Shown: in pieces, positions 35,452 through 43,909 of the stretch
Position numbering within the stretch: the stretch's first letter is position 1
How the letters are laid out: every line of letters starts with the position of its first letter
From: an uncultured Porphyromonadaceae bacterium
GTDB taxonomy: Bacteria > Bacteroidota > Bacteroidia > Bacteroidales > Muribaculaceae
Length of the DNA stretch: 62,234 nucleotides
Assembly (NCBI GenBank): GCA_947567425.1
Contig: CANOLV010000017.1
Coordinates: 1 to 62,234, forward strand
Direction: 5' to 3'
Made by a program: the position numbers and the translations under genes
The notes under the pieces: generated by a model
What the model was told of the DNA's origin: nothing
The model's database searches: none
The model's input: the letters and a program-made list of their open reading frames with translations, nothing else

Positions 35452-36837
35452 ATGAAACGCCTTTCTGGATTTATACTTATCGCGTTGCTGATAGGTTCGC
35501 TTGCCTCATCCTGCGGAAGTTCGGACTCGAAAAACAGATCCTCAGACACTGAATCTGTAAGACTGCCCGACACTCTCCGTGTCGGAACTTTGTACAGCGC
35601 ACTGTCATACTTCATCTACCGAGGTGAGCCGATGGGCTACGACTACGACCTTGTAGAACAGTTCGGAGCAGACAAAGGAGTGGCCATCGATCTGGTGGTG
35701 GCCCAAAGCCTGCCGTCGTTGCTGGCAATGCTCGACTCCGGGACTATAGATCTGGCAGCATACGAGATTCCCATAACTGCAGAATATCGCGACCGCGTGA
35801 TTCCCGCAGGGCCTGAGAACGTCACCACGCAGGTGCTCGTACAGCCCAAGAACTCAGACAGCACCGCCGTGCACGACGTGACCGAGCTGGTCGGACGCGA
35901 GGTCTACGTGGAAAAGGGTTCAAAGTATGAATATCGTCTTGAAAATCTAAATGAGGAACTTGGCGGAGGTATAAAAATCCACACCGTCGACCAAGACACC
36001 CTTATCACGGAGGACATGATCGAGATGGTGTCCAATGGACAAATACCTATGACCGTAGTAGACAGCGACATTGCGAAAATCAACAAGACTTACTACAATG
36101 CCCTTGACATCACGATGGAGATAAGCTATCCCCAACGTTCGTCATGGGGAGTGTCGCCTAAGACTCCATGGCTTGCCGACACCATAAACGCATGGATCAA
36201 GACAGCCGAATACCAACGGGAGAACGAACAGGTGTTCAAACGCTATTTTGAACTTAGCAAAGCACCATACTCCGGAGACTTAAGAATATCGGGAGGCAAG
36301 ATTTCCAAATATGACGATCTTTTCAAGAAATATGCGGGAGAGATCGGATGGGACTGGCGTCTTCTGGCCTCACAGGGTTTTGCAGAGAGCAGGTTCAATC
36401 CGAATGCCGTGTCGTGGGCCGGGGCACGCGGTGTGATGCAGATCATGCCAAGAACGGCAAACGCATACGGGTTAAGCCGTAAAAACATGGCAAATCCCGA
36501 AGCAAGCATACGTACCGCCACGAAGATAATCAAGGACCTCGACAAATCGCTGAGCAAGAGAGTGCCTGACGACAACGAAAGGAAAAAATTCGTACTTGCC
36601 GCCTACAACAGCGGCCTGGCGCACGTGCTTGATGCCATAGCTTTAGCAAAAAAATACGGCAAAGACCCTACCGTATGGTTCGGCAACGTGGCCGAAACCA
36701 TGCTCTGGAAGTCGAATCCGAAATACTACAACGACCCCGTGGTCAAATACGGATATTCCAGAGGAGGTGAAACGACCTCATACGTCAACAAGATAATGAA
36801 CTACTACGACCAAAGCCGTCGCCAAGTGCCGGCCTAA
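35452..36837 (+). CDS. MltF-like membrane-bound lytic transglycosylase
   Basis: Outer-membrane lipoprotein that cleaves peptidoglycan to 1,6-anhydroMurNAc products. The 461-aa protein has a lipobox (LASSC, Cys21), a periplasmic solute-binding-type domain (about 38-270, with VGTLYSALSYFIYRGEPMGYDYDL) and a C-terminal SLT domain (about 290-440) with catalytic Glu in SQGFAESRFNP, then GVMQIMP, AAYNSG and YVNKIMNYY. Its products could feed the AmgK/MurU-type recycling genes at 19115-21318. It lies 36 bp after purM. Confidence 0.9.
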   Translation: MKRLSGFILIALLIGSLASSCGSSDSKNRSSDTESVRLPDTLRVGTLYSALSYFIYRGEPMGYDYDLVEQFGADKGVAIDLVVAQSLPSLLAMLDSGTIDLAAYEIPITAEYRDRVIPAGPENVTTQVLVQPKNSDSTAVHDVTELVGREVYVEKGSKYEYRLENLNEELGGGIKIHTVDQDTLITEDMIEMVSNGQIPMTVVDSDIAKINKTYYNALDITMEISYPQRSSWGVSPKTPWLADTINAWIKTAEYQRENEQVFKRYFELSKAPYSGDLRISGGKISKYDDLFKKYAGEIGWDWRLLASQGFAESRFNPNAVSWAGARGVMQIMPRTANAYGLSRKNMANPEASIRTATKIIKDLDKSLSKRVPDDNERKKFVLAAYNSGLAHVLDAIALAKKYGKDPTVWFGNVAETMLWKSNPKYYNDPVVKYGYSRGGETTSYVNKIMNYYDQSRRQVPA

Positions 36838-36876
36838 ATCACATAACTAACCCCAAAACAAAAAAAAATTACTATT

Positions 36877-37431
36877 ATGAAGAAAACGTATCTTAGCGTG
36901 GCTATAGTACTGACTTTGGCCGGATCAATGCTAACAACATCTTGCATTGGAAATTTTGCTCTTTTCAACAAGCTTCTCAGCTGGAACAAGACAATCGACA
37001 ATAAATTTGTCAATGAACTCGTGTTCATCGCATTCTGGATTGTTCCTGTATATGAAGTCGCCGGCCTGGCCGACCTGCTGGTGATCAACAGCATCGAGTT
37101 CTGGAGCGGCAACAACCCCATCGCCGCAGGCAAAAAAGTCATCGAAGGCAACGACGGTCGCTATCTCGTGGAATGCGACGGCAAGGGATATACCATAACC
37201 AGTGAAAATGACGGAAGCGTCGTACGCCTGGATTTCGAGCAGGAAGACAATTCGTGGAGTGTAAGCGCGAACGGAGGCGAAAGCTATAAATTTATGACAT
37301 TCGTCGACGACACCCATGTAAAAATGATCACTCCGGACGGAAGCATGCAGGAAGTTGAACTTTCCGAGCATGGACTATATGCATATCAGCACACTGCCGG
37401 CGCAGCCGCATCGCTGATGGCAAACCTGTAA
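36877..37431 (+). CDS. DUF3332-like lipoprotein
   Basis: A 184-aa protein with a lipoprotein-type signal (lipobox MLTTSC, Cys23) followed by LFNKLLSWN, a hydrophobic region (about 48-72), an IEFWSGNNPI segment and a beta-rich C-terminal half. This layout matches DUF3332, of unknown function. The bidirectional terminator at 37451-37496 follows. Confidence 0.78.
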   Translation: MKKTYLSVAIVLTLAGSMLTTSCIGNFALFNKLLSWNKTIDNKFVNELVFIAFWIVPVYEVAGLADLLVINSIEFWSGNNPIAAGKKVIEGNDGRYLVECDGKGYTITSENDGSVVRLDFEQEDNSWSVSANGGESYKFMTFVDDTHVKMITPDGSMQEVELSEHGLYAYQHTAGAAASLMANL

Positions 37432-37450
37432 AATCCATCCTTATACCGAT

Positions 37451-37496
37451 ATAAACAGCGGGGCGGTTCAGAAATCTGAACCGCCCCGCTGTTTAT
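37451..37496. terminator. Bidirectional terminator
   Basis: A 22-bp perfect stem from ATAAACAGCGGGGCGGTTC onward, with a 2-bp apex, lies between the convergent DUF3332 and DUF3127 genes; T-rich in both directions. Confidence 0.88.
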
Positions 37497-37520
37497 ATGT
37501 CATTCTCTTGACGGGTCCTA

Positions 37521-37901
37521 TCAGAAAGGCAGATCGTCATTGACGTCCTTACCGAGGTCGACCTGCGGGGGAGCCGCGGGATAGTCGGCCATGGGATCGC
37601 CGGCTACCGGAGGAACCGAACCACCCGAAGCGGCACCGGCCTTCTCAACTTTCCATCCGCTAATAGAAGTATACCAACGTCCATTAAATTCGCGACTGTT
37701 GATGTCGAAGCTCAACACGATCTCGTCGCCGACATTTAAAGGATATTGATCAGCACGGTCGCCGAACAAATCGAAATGCACCTTCTTAGGATAGTTCTCA
37801 AGCGTTTCAAGCACATATTCTCTCTTCTTCCACTGATTGCCGGCCTTGCTGACACCCGACTGTTCGGGAAGAGCCATAATAATCTTACCTGTTATTTCCA
37901 T
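37521..37901 (-). CDS. DUF3127 OB-fold protein with SSB-like acidic tail
   Basis: A 126-aa protein of the Bacteroidetes DUF3127 family: OB-like beta strands (ITGKIIMALPEQ, QWKKREYVLETLE, KKVHFDLFGDRADQYPLNVGDEIVLSFDINSREFNGRWYT order, about 2-85), a Gly/Pro/Ala-rich linker and a C-terminus ending Asn-Asp-Asp-Leu-Pro-Phe. The tail closely resembles the acidic SSB C-terminus (DDDIPF) that docks DNA-repair partners, suggesting single-stranded DNA work; that is inference. Monocistronic with consensus promoter and terminator. Confidence 0.82.
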   Translation of the reverse strand: MEITGKIIMALPEQSGVSKAGNQWKKREYVLETLENYPKKVHFDLFGDRADQYPLNVGDEIVLSFDINSREFNGRWYTSISGWKVEKAGAASGGSVPPVAGDPMADYPAAPPQVDLGKDVNDDLPF

Positions 37902-37932
37902 TATATAAAATGAGTGATGATTAATTTTTCAC

Positions 37933-37963
37933 CAAAGTTACTCAATCGCTGTCCGATAGCCAA
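37933..37963 (-). promoter_or_regulatory. Promoter of the DUF3127 gene
   Basis: Minus strand: TTG (37961-37963), 20-bp spacer, TAACTTTG (37933-37940), 32 bp before the ATG at 37901. Exact consensus. Confidence 0.8.
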
Positions 37964-38050
37964 ATTTTTACTATTAAAAAAATTCCGGTGCATCAACATT
38001 TGGCAAGTTGTATTTGTTGAAATTATACTAAATGCTTAACACTATTATTT

Positions 38051-38671
38051 ATGAGACATACCCTATTGCTTATTTGTCTAACAGCATTGTTGTCAAGCTG
38101 TTCGCCCTTTGCCCTTGTCAATAGCGAGACCTACAACCAGGCCGACATGAAGGACTATTCGACTTTCCGCATAGTCGATCCGGAGATGGGAAAACTGCCC
38201 GAAGGGATGAAGATGGTTACTTACTACAACATAGCCGCCGCCATCAGGGAGCAGATGGTGGAACGAGGATACACGGAAGATCCCAATTCGCCCCTGCTCA
38301 TAAATTTCGGTGTCACGATACACCACGAAGTAAGCACCGAACCGGCATGGCAGGCATTGAATCCGGCACCACCGGCAGGTCCTGGCCCAGGTCCGTACTT
38401 TAACGGCTACGCGCCGATGTTCATGTATCCGAGAAATCTCTATTGGAACCCCAACGCACAAGTCGTCACCGGTATATATAAGGAAGGCGTACTCACGGTC
38501 GACATGGTGAATATCGACACGATGATTCCTTTATTCTCCGCCTCGGTGGCAACAATCATAAACAACGGCAACGGACAATACCGCAACCTAACTTCTATCA
38601 GCGAGGCTGTAAATAAGCTTTTCTCTAAGTTTCCGGTACCGCTTATGCCCCAGTACCGCAATCAGAACTGA
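38051..38671 (+). CDS. DUF4136 lipoprotein
   Basis: A 206-aa protein with a lipoprotein signal (LLSSC, Cys17), the conserved DUF4136 start DMKDYSTFRIVD, an amphipathic helix with IAAAIREQMVERGYTEDP (about 58-75), a Pro/Gly-rich middle and the closing SISEAVNKLFSKFP. Envelope-located; function unknown. Followed by a strong terminator. Confidence 0.85.
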   Translation: MRHTLLLICLTALLSSCSPFALVNSETYNQADMKDYSTFRIVDPEMGKLPEGMKMVTYYNIAAAIREQMVERGYTEDPNSPLLINFGVTIHHEVSTEPAWQALNPAPPAGPGPGPYFNGYAPMFMYPRNLYWNPNAQVVTGIYKEGVLTVDMVNIDTMIPLFSASVATIINNGNGQYRNLTSISEAVNKLFSKFPVPLMPQYRNQN

Positions 38672-38697
38672 CCGTATAACCTTCAATCACCGATACA

Positions 38698-38730
38698 CAT
38701 CACCGCCATGGCCTGGCGGTGATGATTTTT
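38698..38730 (+). terminator. Rho-independent terminator
   Basis: An 11-bp stem CATCACCGCCA/TGGCGGTGATG with loop TGGCC is followed by ATTTTT, 26 bp after the DUF4136 stop. Confidence 0.9.
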
Positions 38731-38796
38731 GTTGCCGGCGGTGGCCACTCACTGAGCAGATATTATTGAATGGACTCTAAATTTATCAGCTATTTT

Positions 38797-38829
38797 TTGC
38801 TCAAATTCGGGAGAAAATGAGTAATTTCG
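38797..38829 (+). promoter_or_regulatory. Putative TetR-gene promoter
   Basis: TTG (38797-38799), 22-bp spacer, TAATTTCG (38822-38829; one mismatch to TAnnTTTG), 28 bp before the ATG at 38858. Confidence 0.5.
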
Positions 38830-38857
38830 CACAGTTCAACAAATTTTGTGCAATAAC

Positions 38858-39451
38858 ATGGTTCTTAAGACCCGCGAAAAACTTATCGAAGTAGCCCGTC
38901 AACTCTTTGCCCACAAAGGCATTGAGAATACGACCATGAGCGATATTGCAAATGCATCAGACAAGGGACGACGCACAATCTATACATATTTCAAGAACAA
39001 GCGGGAGATCTACAATGCTGTCATAGAGCGCGAAAGCGAGCATTTGGTCGAACGCCTGCGAGGTATTGCCGAGTCGGATCTCAGCGCCACTGAAAAGCTT
39101 ATGCGATTCATTGACGTACGTCTGCGGATTGTACATGAGACCATCAACCATCAGTCCGACAACCCAATGTTGCGGACACTGTTTCTACGAGAGGTGAAGC
39201 GGATGGAACGTATACGCAATCTTGCCATCGAAAAGGAGTTGGACCTCATCCAATACATCCTGCACGAAGGACTTGAATCAGGCGAATTCTCCAAGGACAC
39301 CGTATCGGGGGTCTACACGGCCATGCTGATGATGTTTCAAGGAATCGAACTGTCATATATGCGGAACAACTTCCAACAGATGCACATAGAGTCAGAAGAC
39401 GTGGCCACACATCTGAAAGAATTCATTTTAAACGCCATACAAAATAAATAA
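38858..39451 (+). CDS. TetR/AcrR family transcriptional regulator
   Basis: A 197-aa regulator with an N-terminal TetR helix-turn-helix (about 5-60: KTREKLIEVARQLFAHKGIENTTMSDIA, then RRTIYTYFKNKREIYNAV order) and an all-helical ligand domain. The ATG at 38858 follows the promoter; an in-frame TTG at 38846 was rejected. It lies 18 bp before the FabH-like gene, so it may control the lipid genes that follow, a guess from position. Confidence 0.9.
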   Translation: MVLKTREKLIEVARQLFAHKGIENTTMSDIANASDKGRRTIYTYFKNKREIYNAVIERESEHLVERLRGIAESDLSATEKLMRFIDVRLRIVHETINHQSDNPMLRTLFLREVKRMERIRNLAIEKELDLIQYILHEGLESGEFSKDTVSGVYTAMLMMFQGIELSYMRNNFQQMHIESEDVATHLKEFILNAIQNK

Positions 39452-39469
39452 CTCCCCAATATTACATTT

Positions 39470-40414
39470 ATGTATATCAACAGCACAGGATATTACGTAC
39501 CTGAACAACGAGTTCACAACGACTATTTCTTGAATGTAAACGGACTGTCGGACGAATGGATCTACAAGCGTACAGGCATACGCTCACGTTCGAAGGCGGC
39601 GGCCGACGAAGGCCATAACTCAATGGGACTTGCAGCCATTGAAAATGCCCTGAAGTCACTCCCTTACGATGTCAAAGATGTCGACCTTATAGTATCTGCA
39701 TCATATTCGCCATACGACACCGTGGCCACTCTTGCTCATGTGGCCCAGCAAAAGTTCGGAATTGACGGAGCCAAGGCAGTATATGTGTCGGCGGCATGCT
39801 CTTCCTTTGTCAATGGACTCGAAATCATCGAGACTTACTTCGCGGCCGGAAAGGCATCAAAGGCTCTGCTGATATGTTCGGAGCACAATACATATTACTC
39901 CAACGAACATGATCCCAAAGCCGGACACCTATGGGGCGACGCCGCCGTGGCCTACTTCCTGTCGAAGGATAAAGTCAGCGACTCCGACATAAAAATAAAG
40001 ACGGTGTATACATGCGGACTGGGCAATGTGGGCAAAGGTCCGGAAGGCGTGATCCTGCGTCCCAAAGAGAACGGCATAGAGATGCCCGACGGACGAGACG
40101 TGTTCGTCAATGCATGCACATATATGATAAAGGCTCTCGACCAGGTTACCAAACCGGAAGGAATGTCGCCGTCAGACCTCGATTACATCATCACCCATCA
40201 GGCCAACAAACGAATAGTGGCCCAGGTGGCACATCAGCTCGACCTCACAGACGACCACTTCCTTAACAACATCGAGGAATATGGCAACACCGGCTCTGCA
40301 AGCTGTGCACTCGTCTTCGCCGAAAACCGCGACAAGTTCAAAAAAGGTGACAAAATCGGCCTGACAGTGTTCGGTGGAGGATATTCATGCGGAGCTTTCT
40401 TGGTAGAGATATAA
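39470..40414 (+). CDS. FabH-like 3-oxoacyl-ACP synthase III family protein
   Basis: Thiolase-fold condensing enzyme of 314 aa. The catalytic triad of KAS III is complete: Cys110 in SAACSSFVNG, His243 in ITHQANKR and Asn273 in YGNTGSAS. It could start fatty-acid or specialised lipid chains; it is shorter and more divergent than a housekeeping FabH, so a special role with the adjacent TetR and FabG is possible. The fabG promoter begins inside its last codons. Confidence 0.87.
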   Translation: MYINSTGYYVPEQRVHNDYFLNVNGLSDEWIYKRTGIRSRSKAAADEGHNSMGLAAIENALKSLPYDVKDVDLIVSASYSPYDTVATLAHVAQQKFGIDGAKAVYVSAACSSFVNGLEIIETYFAAGKASKALLICSEHNTYYSNEHDPKAGHLWGDAAVAYFLSKDKVSDSDIKIKTVYTCGLGNVGKGPEGVILRPKENGIEMPDGRDVFVNACTYMIKALDQVTKPEGMSPSDLDYIITHQANKRIVAQVAHQLDLTDDHFLNNIEEYGNTGSASCALVFAENRDKFKKGDKIGLTVFGGGYSCGAFLVEI

Positions 40415-40430
40415 TATTTTCGTAATTTTG
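40400..40430 (+). promoter_or_regulatory. fabG promoter
   Basis: TTG (40400-40402, inside the FabH-like gene), 20-bp spacer, TAATTTTG (40423-40430), 42 bp before the fabG ATG. Exact consensus. Confidence 0.78.
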
Positions 40431-40472
40431 CAGTCCAAAATTCATTTTAATCAACATAAACAACAGACTTTC

Positions 40473-41219
40473 ATGAAACTACTTGAAGGAAAGACCGCAT
40501 TGATCACAGGCGCGGCCCGCGGTATCGGCAAGGCGCTTGCACTGCGTTTCGCACAAGAAGGTGCCAACATAGCTTTCACCGACCTCACCATAGACGAACT
40601 CGGCAAAGCCACTGAACAGGAAATAGCCGCCCTCGGCGTTAAAGTCAAAGGATATGCATCGAACGCCGCCGACTTCAACCAGACCAAGGAAGTAGTGGCC
40701 GACGTGATGAAAGATTTCGGATCGATCGACATTCTTGTAAACAATGCCGGTATAACCAAGGACGGCCTCATGCTCCGCATGACCGAAGCACAGTGGGATG
40801 CCGTCATTGCAGTCAACCTTAAGAGCGCGTTCAACTTCATCAACGCCGTACTGCCCATAATGATGCGCCAGCGCAGTGGCTCGATCATCAACATGGCATC
40901 CGTAGTCGGAGTACACGGCAATGCAGGTCAGGCCAACTATGCAGCATCAAAGGCCGGTCTGATCGCCCTCGCCAAGTCAATCGCCCAGGAAGTAGGCTCA
41001 CGCGGCATCCGCGCCAACGCCATCGCTCCCGGATTTATCGAGACTGCCATGACCGCCGCCCTGCCCGACGAAGTACGTGCGGAATGGATCAAGGGCATAC
41101 CCTTGCGCCGTGGAGGCCAGGTACAGGACATCGCCAATGTGGCCGTGTTCCTCGCATCCGACATGTCAAGCTACGTCACCGGCCAGGTAATCCAGGTAGA
41201 CGGCGGTATGAACATGTAA
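40473..41219 (+). CDS. fabG: 3-oxoacyl-[ACP] reductase
   Basis: NADPH-dependent reductase of the fatty-acid elongation cycle; 248 aa SDR. Cofactor motif TGAARGIGKA (about 12-21), NNAGITKDGLMLRM (about 89-102), catalytic Ser in INMASVVG and YAASKAG with Tyr and Lys (about 154-160), and the closing VTGQVIQVDGGMNM are all present. The ATG at 40473 is chosen because a promoter lies at 40400-40430; an earlier frame from 40428 overlaps the -7 box. Confidence 0.94.
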   Translation: MKLLEGKTALITGAARGIGKALALRFAQEGANIAFTDLTIDELGKATEQEIAALGVKVKGYASNAADFNQTKEVVADVMKDFGSIDILVNNAGITKDGLMLRMTEAQWDAVIAVNLKSAFNFINAVLPIMMRQRSGSIINMASVVGVHGNAGQANYAASKAGLIALAKSIAQEVGSRGIRANAIAPGFIETAMTAALPDEVRAEWIKGIPLRRGGQVQDIANVAVFLASDMSSYVTGQVIQVDGGMNM

Positions 41220-41255
41220 TCTAGTAACGACACATATTAAAAAACCGAATATTGC

Positions 41256-41294
41256 GCATCCGGAAGTGAACAAAACTTCCGGATGCACTATTTT
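41256..41294 (+). terminator. fabG terminator
   Basis: A perfect 12-bp stem GCATCCGGAAGT/ACTTCCGGATGC, 7-base loop, followed by ACTATTTT; 36 bp after the fabG stop. Confidence 0.8.
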
Positions 41295-41330
41295 ATTTAT
41301 AAACGTCAACTAACGGTAAGCACCGTTAAT

Positions 41331-41361
41331 TTGGCCGTTTCCATAAATTAGCGTATCTTTG
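41331..41361 (+). promoter_or_regulatory. DUF4290-murA-rimM promoter
   Basis: TTG (41331-41333), 20-bp spacer, TATCTTTG (41354-41361). It decides the start of the next gene at 41381, since the ATG at 41363 would lie at or before the transcript start. Confidence 0.8.
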
Positions 41362-41380
41362 AATGTTAATTAACGAATAT

Positions 41381-41974
41381 ATGCTTACATACAATACAAG
41401 TCTGAAAAAACTAACGCTTCCGGAATATGGCCGCAACATCCAGCAGATGGTGGACTACTGCGTCAGCATCCCTGATCGCGAGGAGCGCACAGTGTGCGCC
41501 CACTCCATCATAGCTTCTATGGGCAATTTATTCCCGGAACTGCGCGACAATCCCGACTATACCCACCAGCTGTGGGATCATTTGGCTATCATGTCTGACT
41601 TCCAGCTTGACATCGACTATCCATGCGAAATAATCCGTCCGGAAAATCTGGTGTCACGACCGGAACCGATAAAGTACAAGCTTTCAAATATCGACTACCG
41701 GCACTACGGCAAGCATATCGAAGACATGATCCGCAAAGCGTGCGAGATGGAGGACGGCGACGAAAAGGACACTCTGATCCGATTCATAGCCAACCACATG
41801 AAAAAAATGCTTCTGATAGTGAATCCCGACGGTGTCGACGATGCCAAGATATTCAAAGACCTGGCCTATTACAGCCACGGTGCCATACGTCTTAACCCAG
41901 AGACCTGCAAACTGAGGGAGTTTGTGCCCGCACCGACGCAAAACACCGGTTCAAAAAAGAAGAAAAAGAAATAA
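41381..41974 (+). CDS. DUF4290 family protein
   Basis: A 197-aa cytosolic protein specific to Bacteroidetes, opening with LTYNTSLKKLTLPEYGRNIQ, a mostly helical body with IIASMGNLFPELRDNPDY (about 43-60) and MIRKACEMEDGDEKDTLIRF, and a Lys-rich C-terminus (six Lys). No known function; conserved placement directly before murA and rimM suggests an envelope or RNA-binding link. The promoter supports this start rather than the ATG at 41363. Confidence 0.85.
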   Translation: MLTYNTSLKKLTLPEYGRNIQQMVDYCVSIPDREERTVCAHSIIASMGNLFPELRDNPDYTHQLWDHLAIMSDFQLDIDYPCEIIRPENLVSRPEPIKYKLSNIDYRHYGKHIEDMIRKACEMEDGDEKDTLIRFIANHMKKMLLIVNPDGVDDAKIFKDLAYYSHGAIRLNPETCKLREFVPAPTQNTGSKKKKKK

Positions 41975-42032
41975 GCTTTCTCCAGAGATTCATCCATTCA
42001 TCCCCTCACCTATTAATTTATCCATTCCAGTT

Positions 42033-43343
42033 ATGAGCACATTCATTGTCGAAGGAGGCCATCCGCTTAATGGCGAGATAACCCCACAAGGAGCAAAGAA
42101 CGAAGCATTACAGATCCTATGCGCCGTATTGCTCACCAAAGACCGCGTCATTGTAGAGAATATTCCGGACATCCTCGACATAAATAATCTCATAGCCATG
42201 TTGCGGGACATGGGTGTAAAAGTAGAGAAACTATCCGGACACAGCTACGCCTTTCAGGCCGACGATATAGATCTTGACTATATATCATCAAAAGAATTTG
42301 TCAAGAAGGCGGCCGCGTTGCGTGGGTCGGTGATGTTTGTCGGTCCGCTAACAGCCCGCTTCGGACATGCCGTTCTACCCAAACCCGGTGGCGACAAGAT
42401 CGGACGACGCCGTCTTGACACACACTTCCTCGGTATCCAGAAACTGGGAGCTGAATTTGAATACTCGCCGGAGCTGAAAGCATATCTCATAAAAGCAAAA
42501 AAGCTGACCGGCACATACATGCTGCTCGACGAAGCCTCGGTGACAGGAACAGCCAACATAATAATGGCCTCAGTGCTCGCCGACGGCACCACCACCATAT
42601 ACAATGCAGCCTGCGAACCTTACATACAGCAATTGTGCCGTCTGCTGACAAAGATGGGTGCAAAGATTGAGGGAATAGGCTCCAATCTGCTCACGATCCA
42701 TGGGGTCAAAGAACTTCACGGTGCATCGCACCGCATACTGCCGGACATGATAGAAGTGGGAAGTTTCATCGGCATGGCGGCCATGACAGGAAGCGAAATC
42801 ACCCTTAAGAATGTCGGCTACGACGATCTCGGCATAATCCCTGACAGCTTCAGGCGTCTGGGTATCGAGATTATACGAAAAGGCGACGACATCTACATCC
42901 CACGACATGACGGTTATGAGATCGAGACATTCATCGACGGATCCATAATGACATTTGCCGACGCACCCTGGCCAGGGCTATCGCCCGACCTGCTTAGCGT
43001 GTTCCTTGTTGTAGCCACCCAGGCCAAAGGAAGCGTGCTCATACATCAAAAGATGTTTGAGAGCCGTCTGTTCTTCGTCGATAAACTGATCGACATGGGT
43101 GCGCAGATAATATTGTGCGACCCGCACCGGGCGGCAGTAATAGGCTCAGGCAAGATGAATTCACTGCACTCTTCTTCACTCGTATCACCCGACATCAGAG
43201 CCGGTATAGCCATGCTGATAGCGGCTATGAGCGCAAAAGGAGAAAGCCGTATACAGAACATCGACCAGATCGACCGCGGTTATGAGCGCATAGATGAACG
43301 CCTCAATGCCATCGGAGCAAAAATCACACGCATCGACGAATAA
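42033..43343 (+). CDS. murA: UDP-N-acetylglucosamine 1-carboxyvinyltransferase with Cys-to-Asp active site
   Basis: First committed enzyme of peptidoglycan synthesis, transferring enolpyruvate from PEP to UDP-GlcNAc. The 436-aa protein has GGHPLNGEITPQGAKNEAL (8-26), GPLTARFGHA (104-113) and the repeated inside-out barrel halves. In the loop where most enzymes have PGGCAIG, this one reads PGGDKIG, so Asp121 replaces the Cys attacked by fosfomycin. Asp here is known to keep activity and give fosfomycin resistance in other bacteria. The ATG at 42033 fits the family start; the frame open from 41922 overlaps the upstream gene. Confidence 0.94.
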   Translation: MSTFIVEGGHPLNGEITPQGAKNEALQILCAVLLTKDRVIVENIPDILDINNLIAMLRDMGVKVEKLSGHSYAFQADDIDLDYISSKEFVKKAAALRGSVMFVGPLTARFGHAVLPKPGGDKIGRRRLDTHFLGIQKLGAEFEYSPELKAYLIKAKKLTGTYMLLDEASVTGTANIIMASVLADGTTTIYNAACEPYIQQLCRLLTKMGAKIEGIGSNLLTIHGVKELHGASHRILPDMIEVGSFIGMAAMTGSEITLKNVGYDDLGIIPDSFRRLGIEIIRKGDDIYIPRHDGYEIETFIDGSIMTFADAPWPGLSPDLLSVFLVVATQAKGSVLIHQKMFESRLFFVDKLIDMGAQIILCDPHRAAVIGSGKMNSLHSSSLVSPDIRAGIAMLIAAMSAKGESRIQNIDQIDRGYERIDERLNAIGAKITRIDE

Positions 43344-43365
43344 CATAACTTATAGACAGCCTCAC

Positions 43366-43902
43366 ATGATTACGGAATCTGAAATCATCGAAATCGGTAA
43401 AATCGGAAAGCCCCACGGCATAAACGGCGAGATAAACGTCTACTTGAACGAAGATGTCGACTTCGAGCGTCTGGATAAAATCGTGCTTGAAATAGAAGGG
43501 ATCTATGTGCCGTTCTTCATCGACAATGTCCGCACAAAACGCATCGACACAGTAATCATGCACATCGAAGGAATCGACAATGAGCAACGTGCCTCTGAGC
43601 TTACCCATCATATCGTGTATGCCCTAAAATCGGATAATGCAGTCATCGAATACGAATCCGACGAAGAGTCCGACGGACTGTATGCGGCAGATCTGACAGG
43701 ATATACCATACTGTCAGAGACCGGCACGCTCATAGGCAGGGTAATAGATGTTGACCTTTCGACTGAAAATGCACTTTTTGTCGTAGAAAGACCCGACATG
43801 ACAAACATATATATCCCGATCGCTGACGAAATGATCGACGGTATAGACTCTGAAGCCCAGCATCTTATAATGACGTTGCCGGAGGGTCTGCTCGATTTAT
43901 AG
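43366..43902 (+). CDS. rimM: Ribosome maturation factor RimM
   Basis: Binds ribosomal protein S19 and helps 30S head maturation. The 178-aa protein has the N-terminal RimM barrel (IGKIGKPHGINGEINVYL, about 8-25) and the C-terminal PRC-barrel (GLYAADLTGYTILSETGTLIGRV order, about 105-127; YIPIADEMIDGID near 146). The ATG at 43366 is chosen as it begins the conserved domain; an earlier frame from 43294 overlaps murA. Confidence 0.93.
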   Translation: MITESEIIEIGKIGKPHGINGEINVYLNEDVDFERLDKIVLEIEGIYVPFFIDNVRTKRIDTVIMHIEGIDNEQRASELTHHIVYALKSDNAVIEYESDEESDGLYAADLTGYTILSETGTLIGRVIDVDLSTENALFVVERPDMTNIYIPIADEMIDGIDSEAQHLIMTLPEGLLDL

Positions 43903-43909
43903 CACCACT

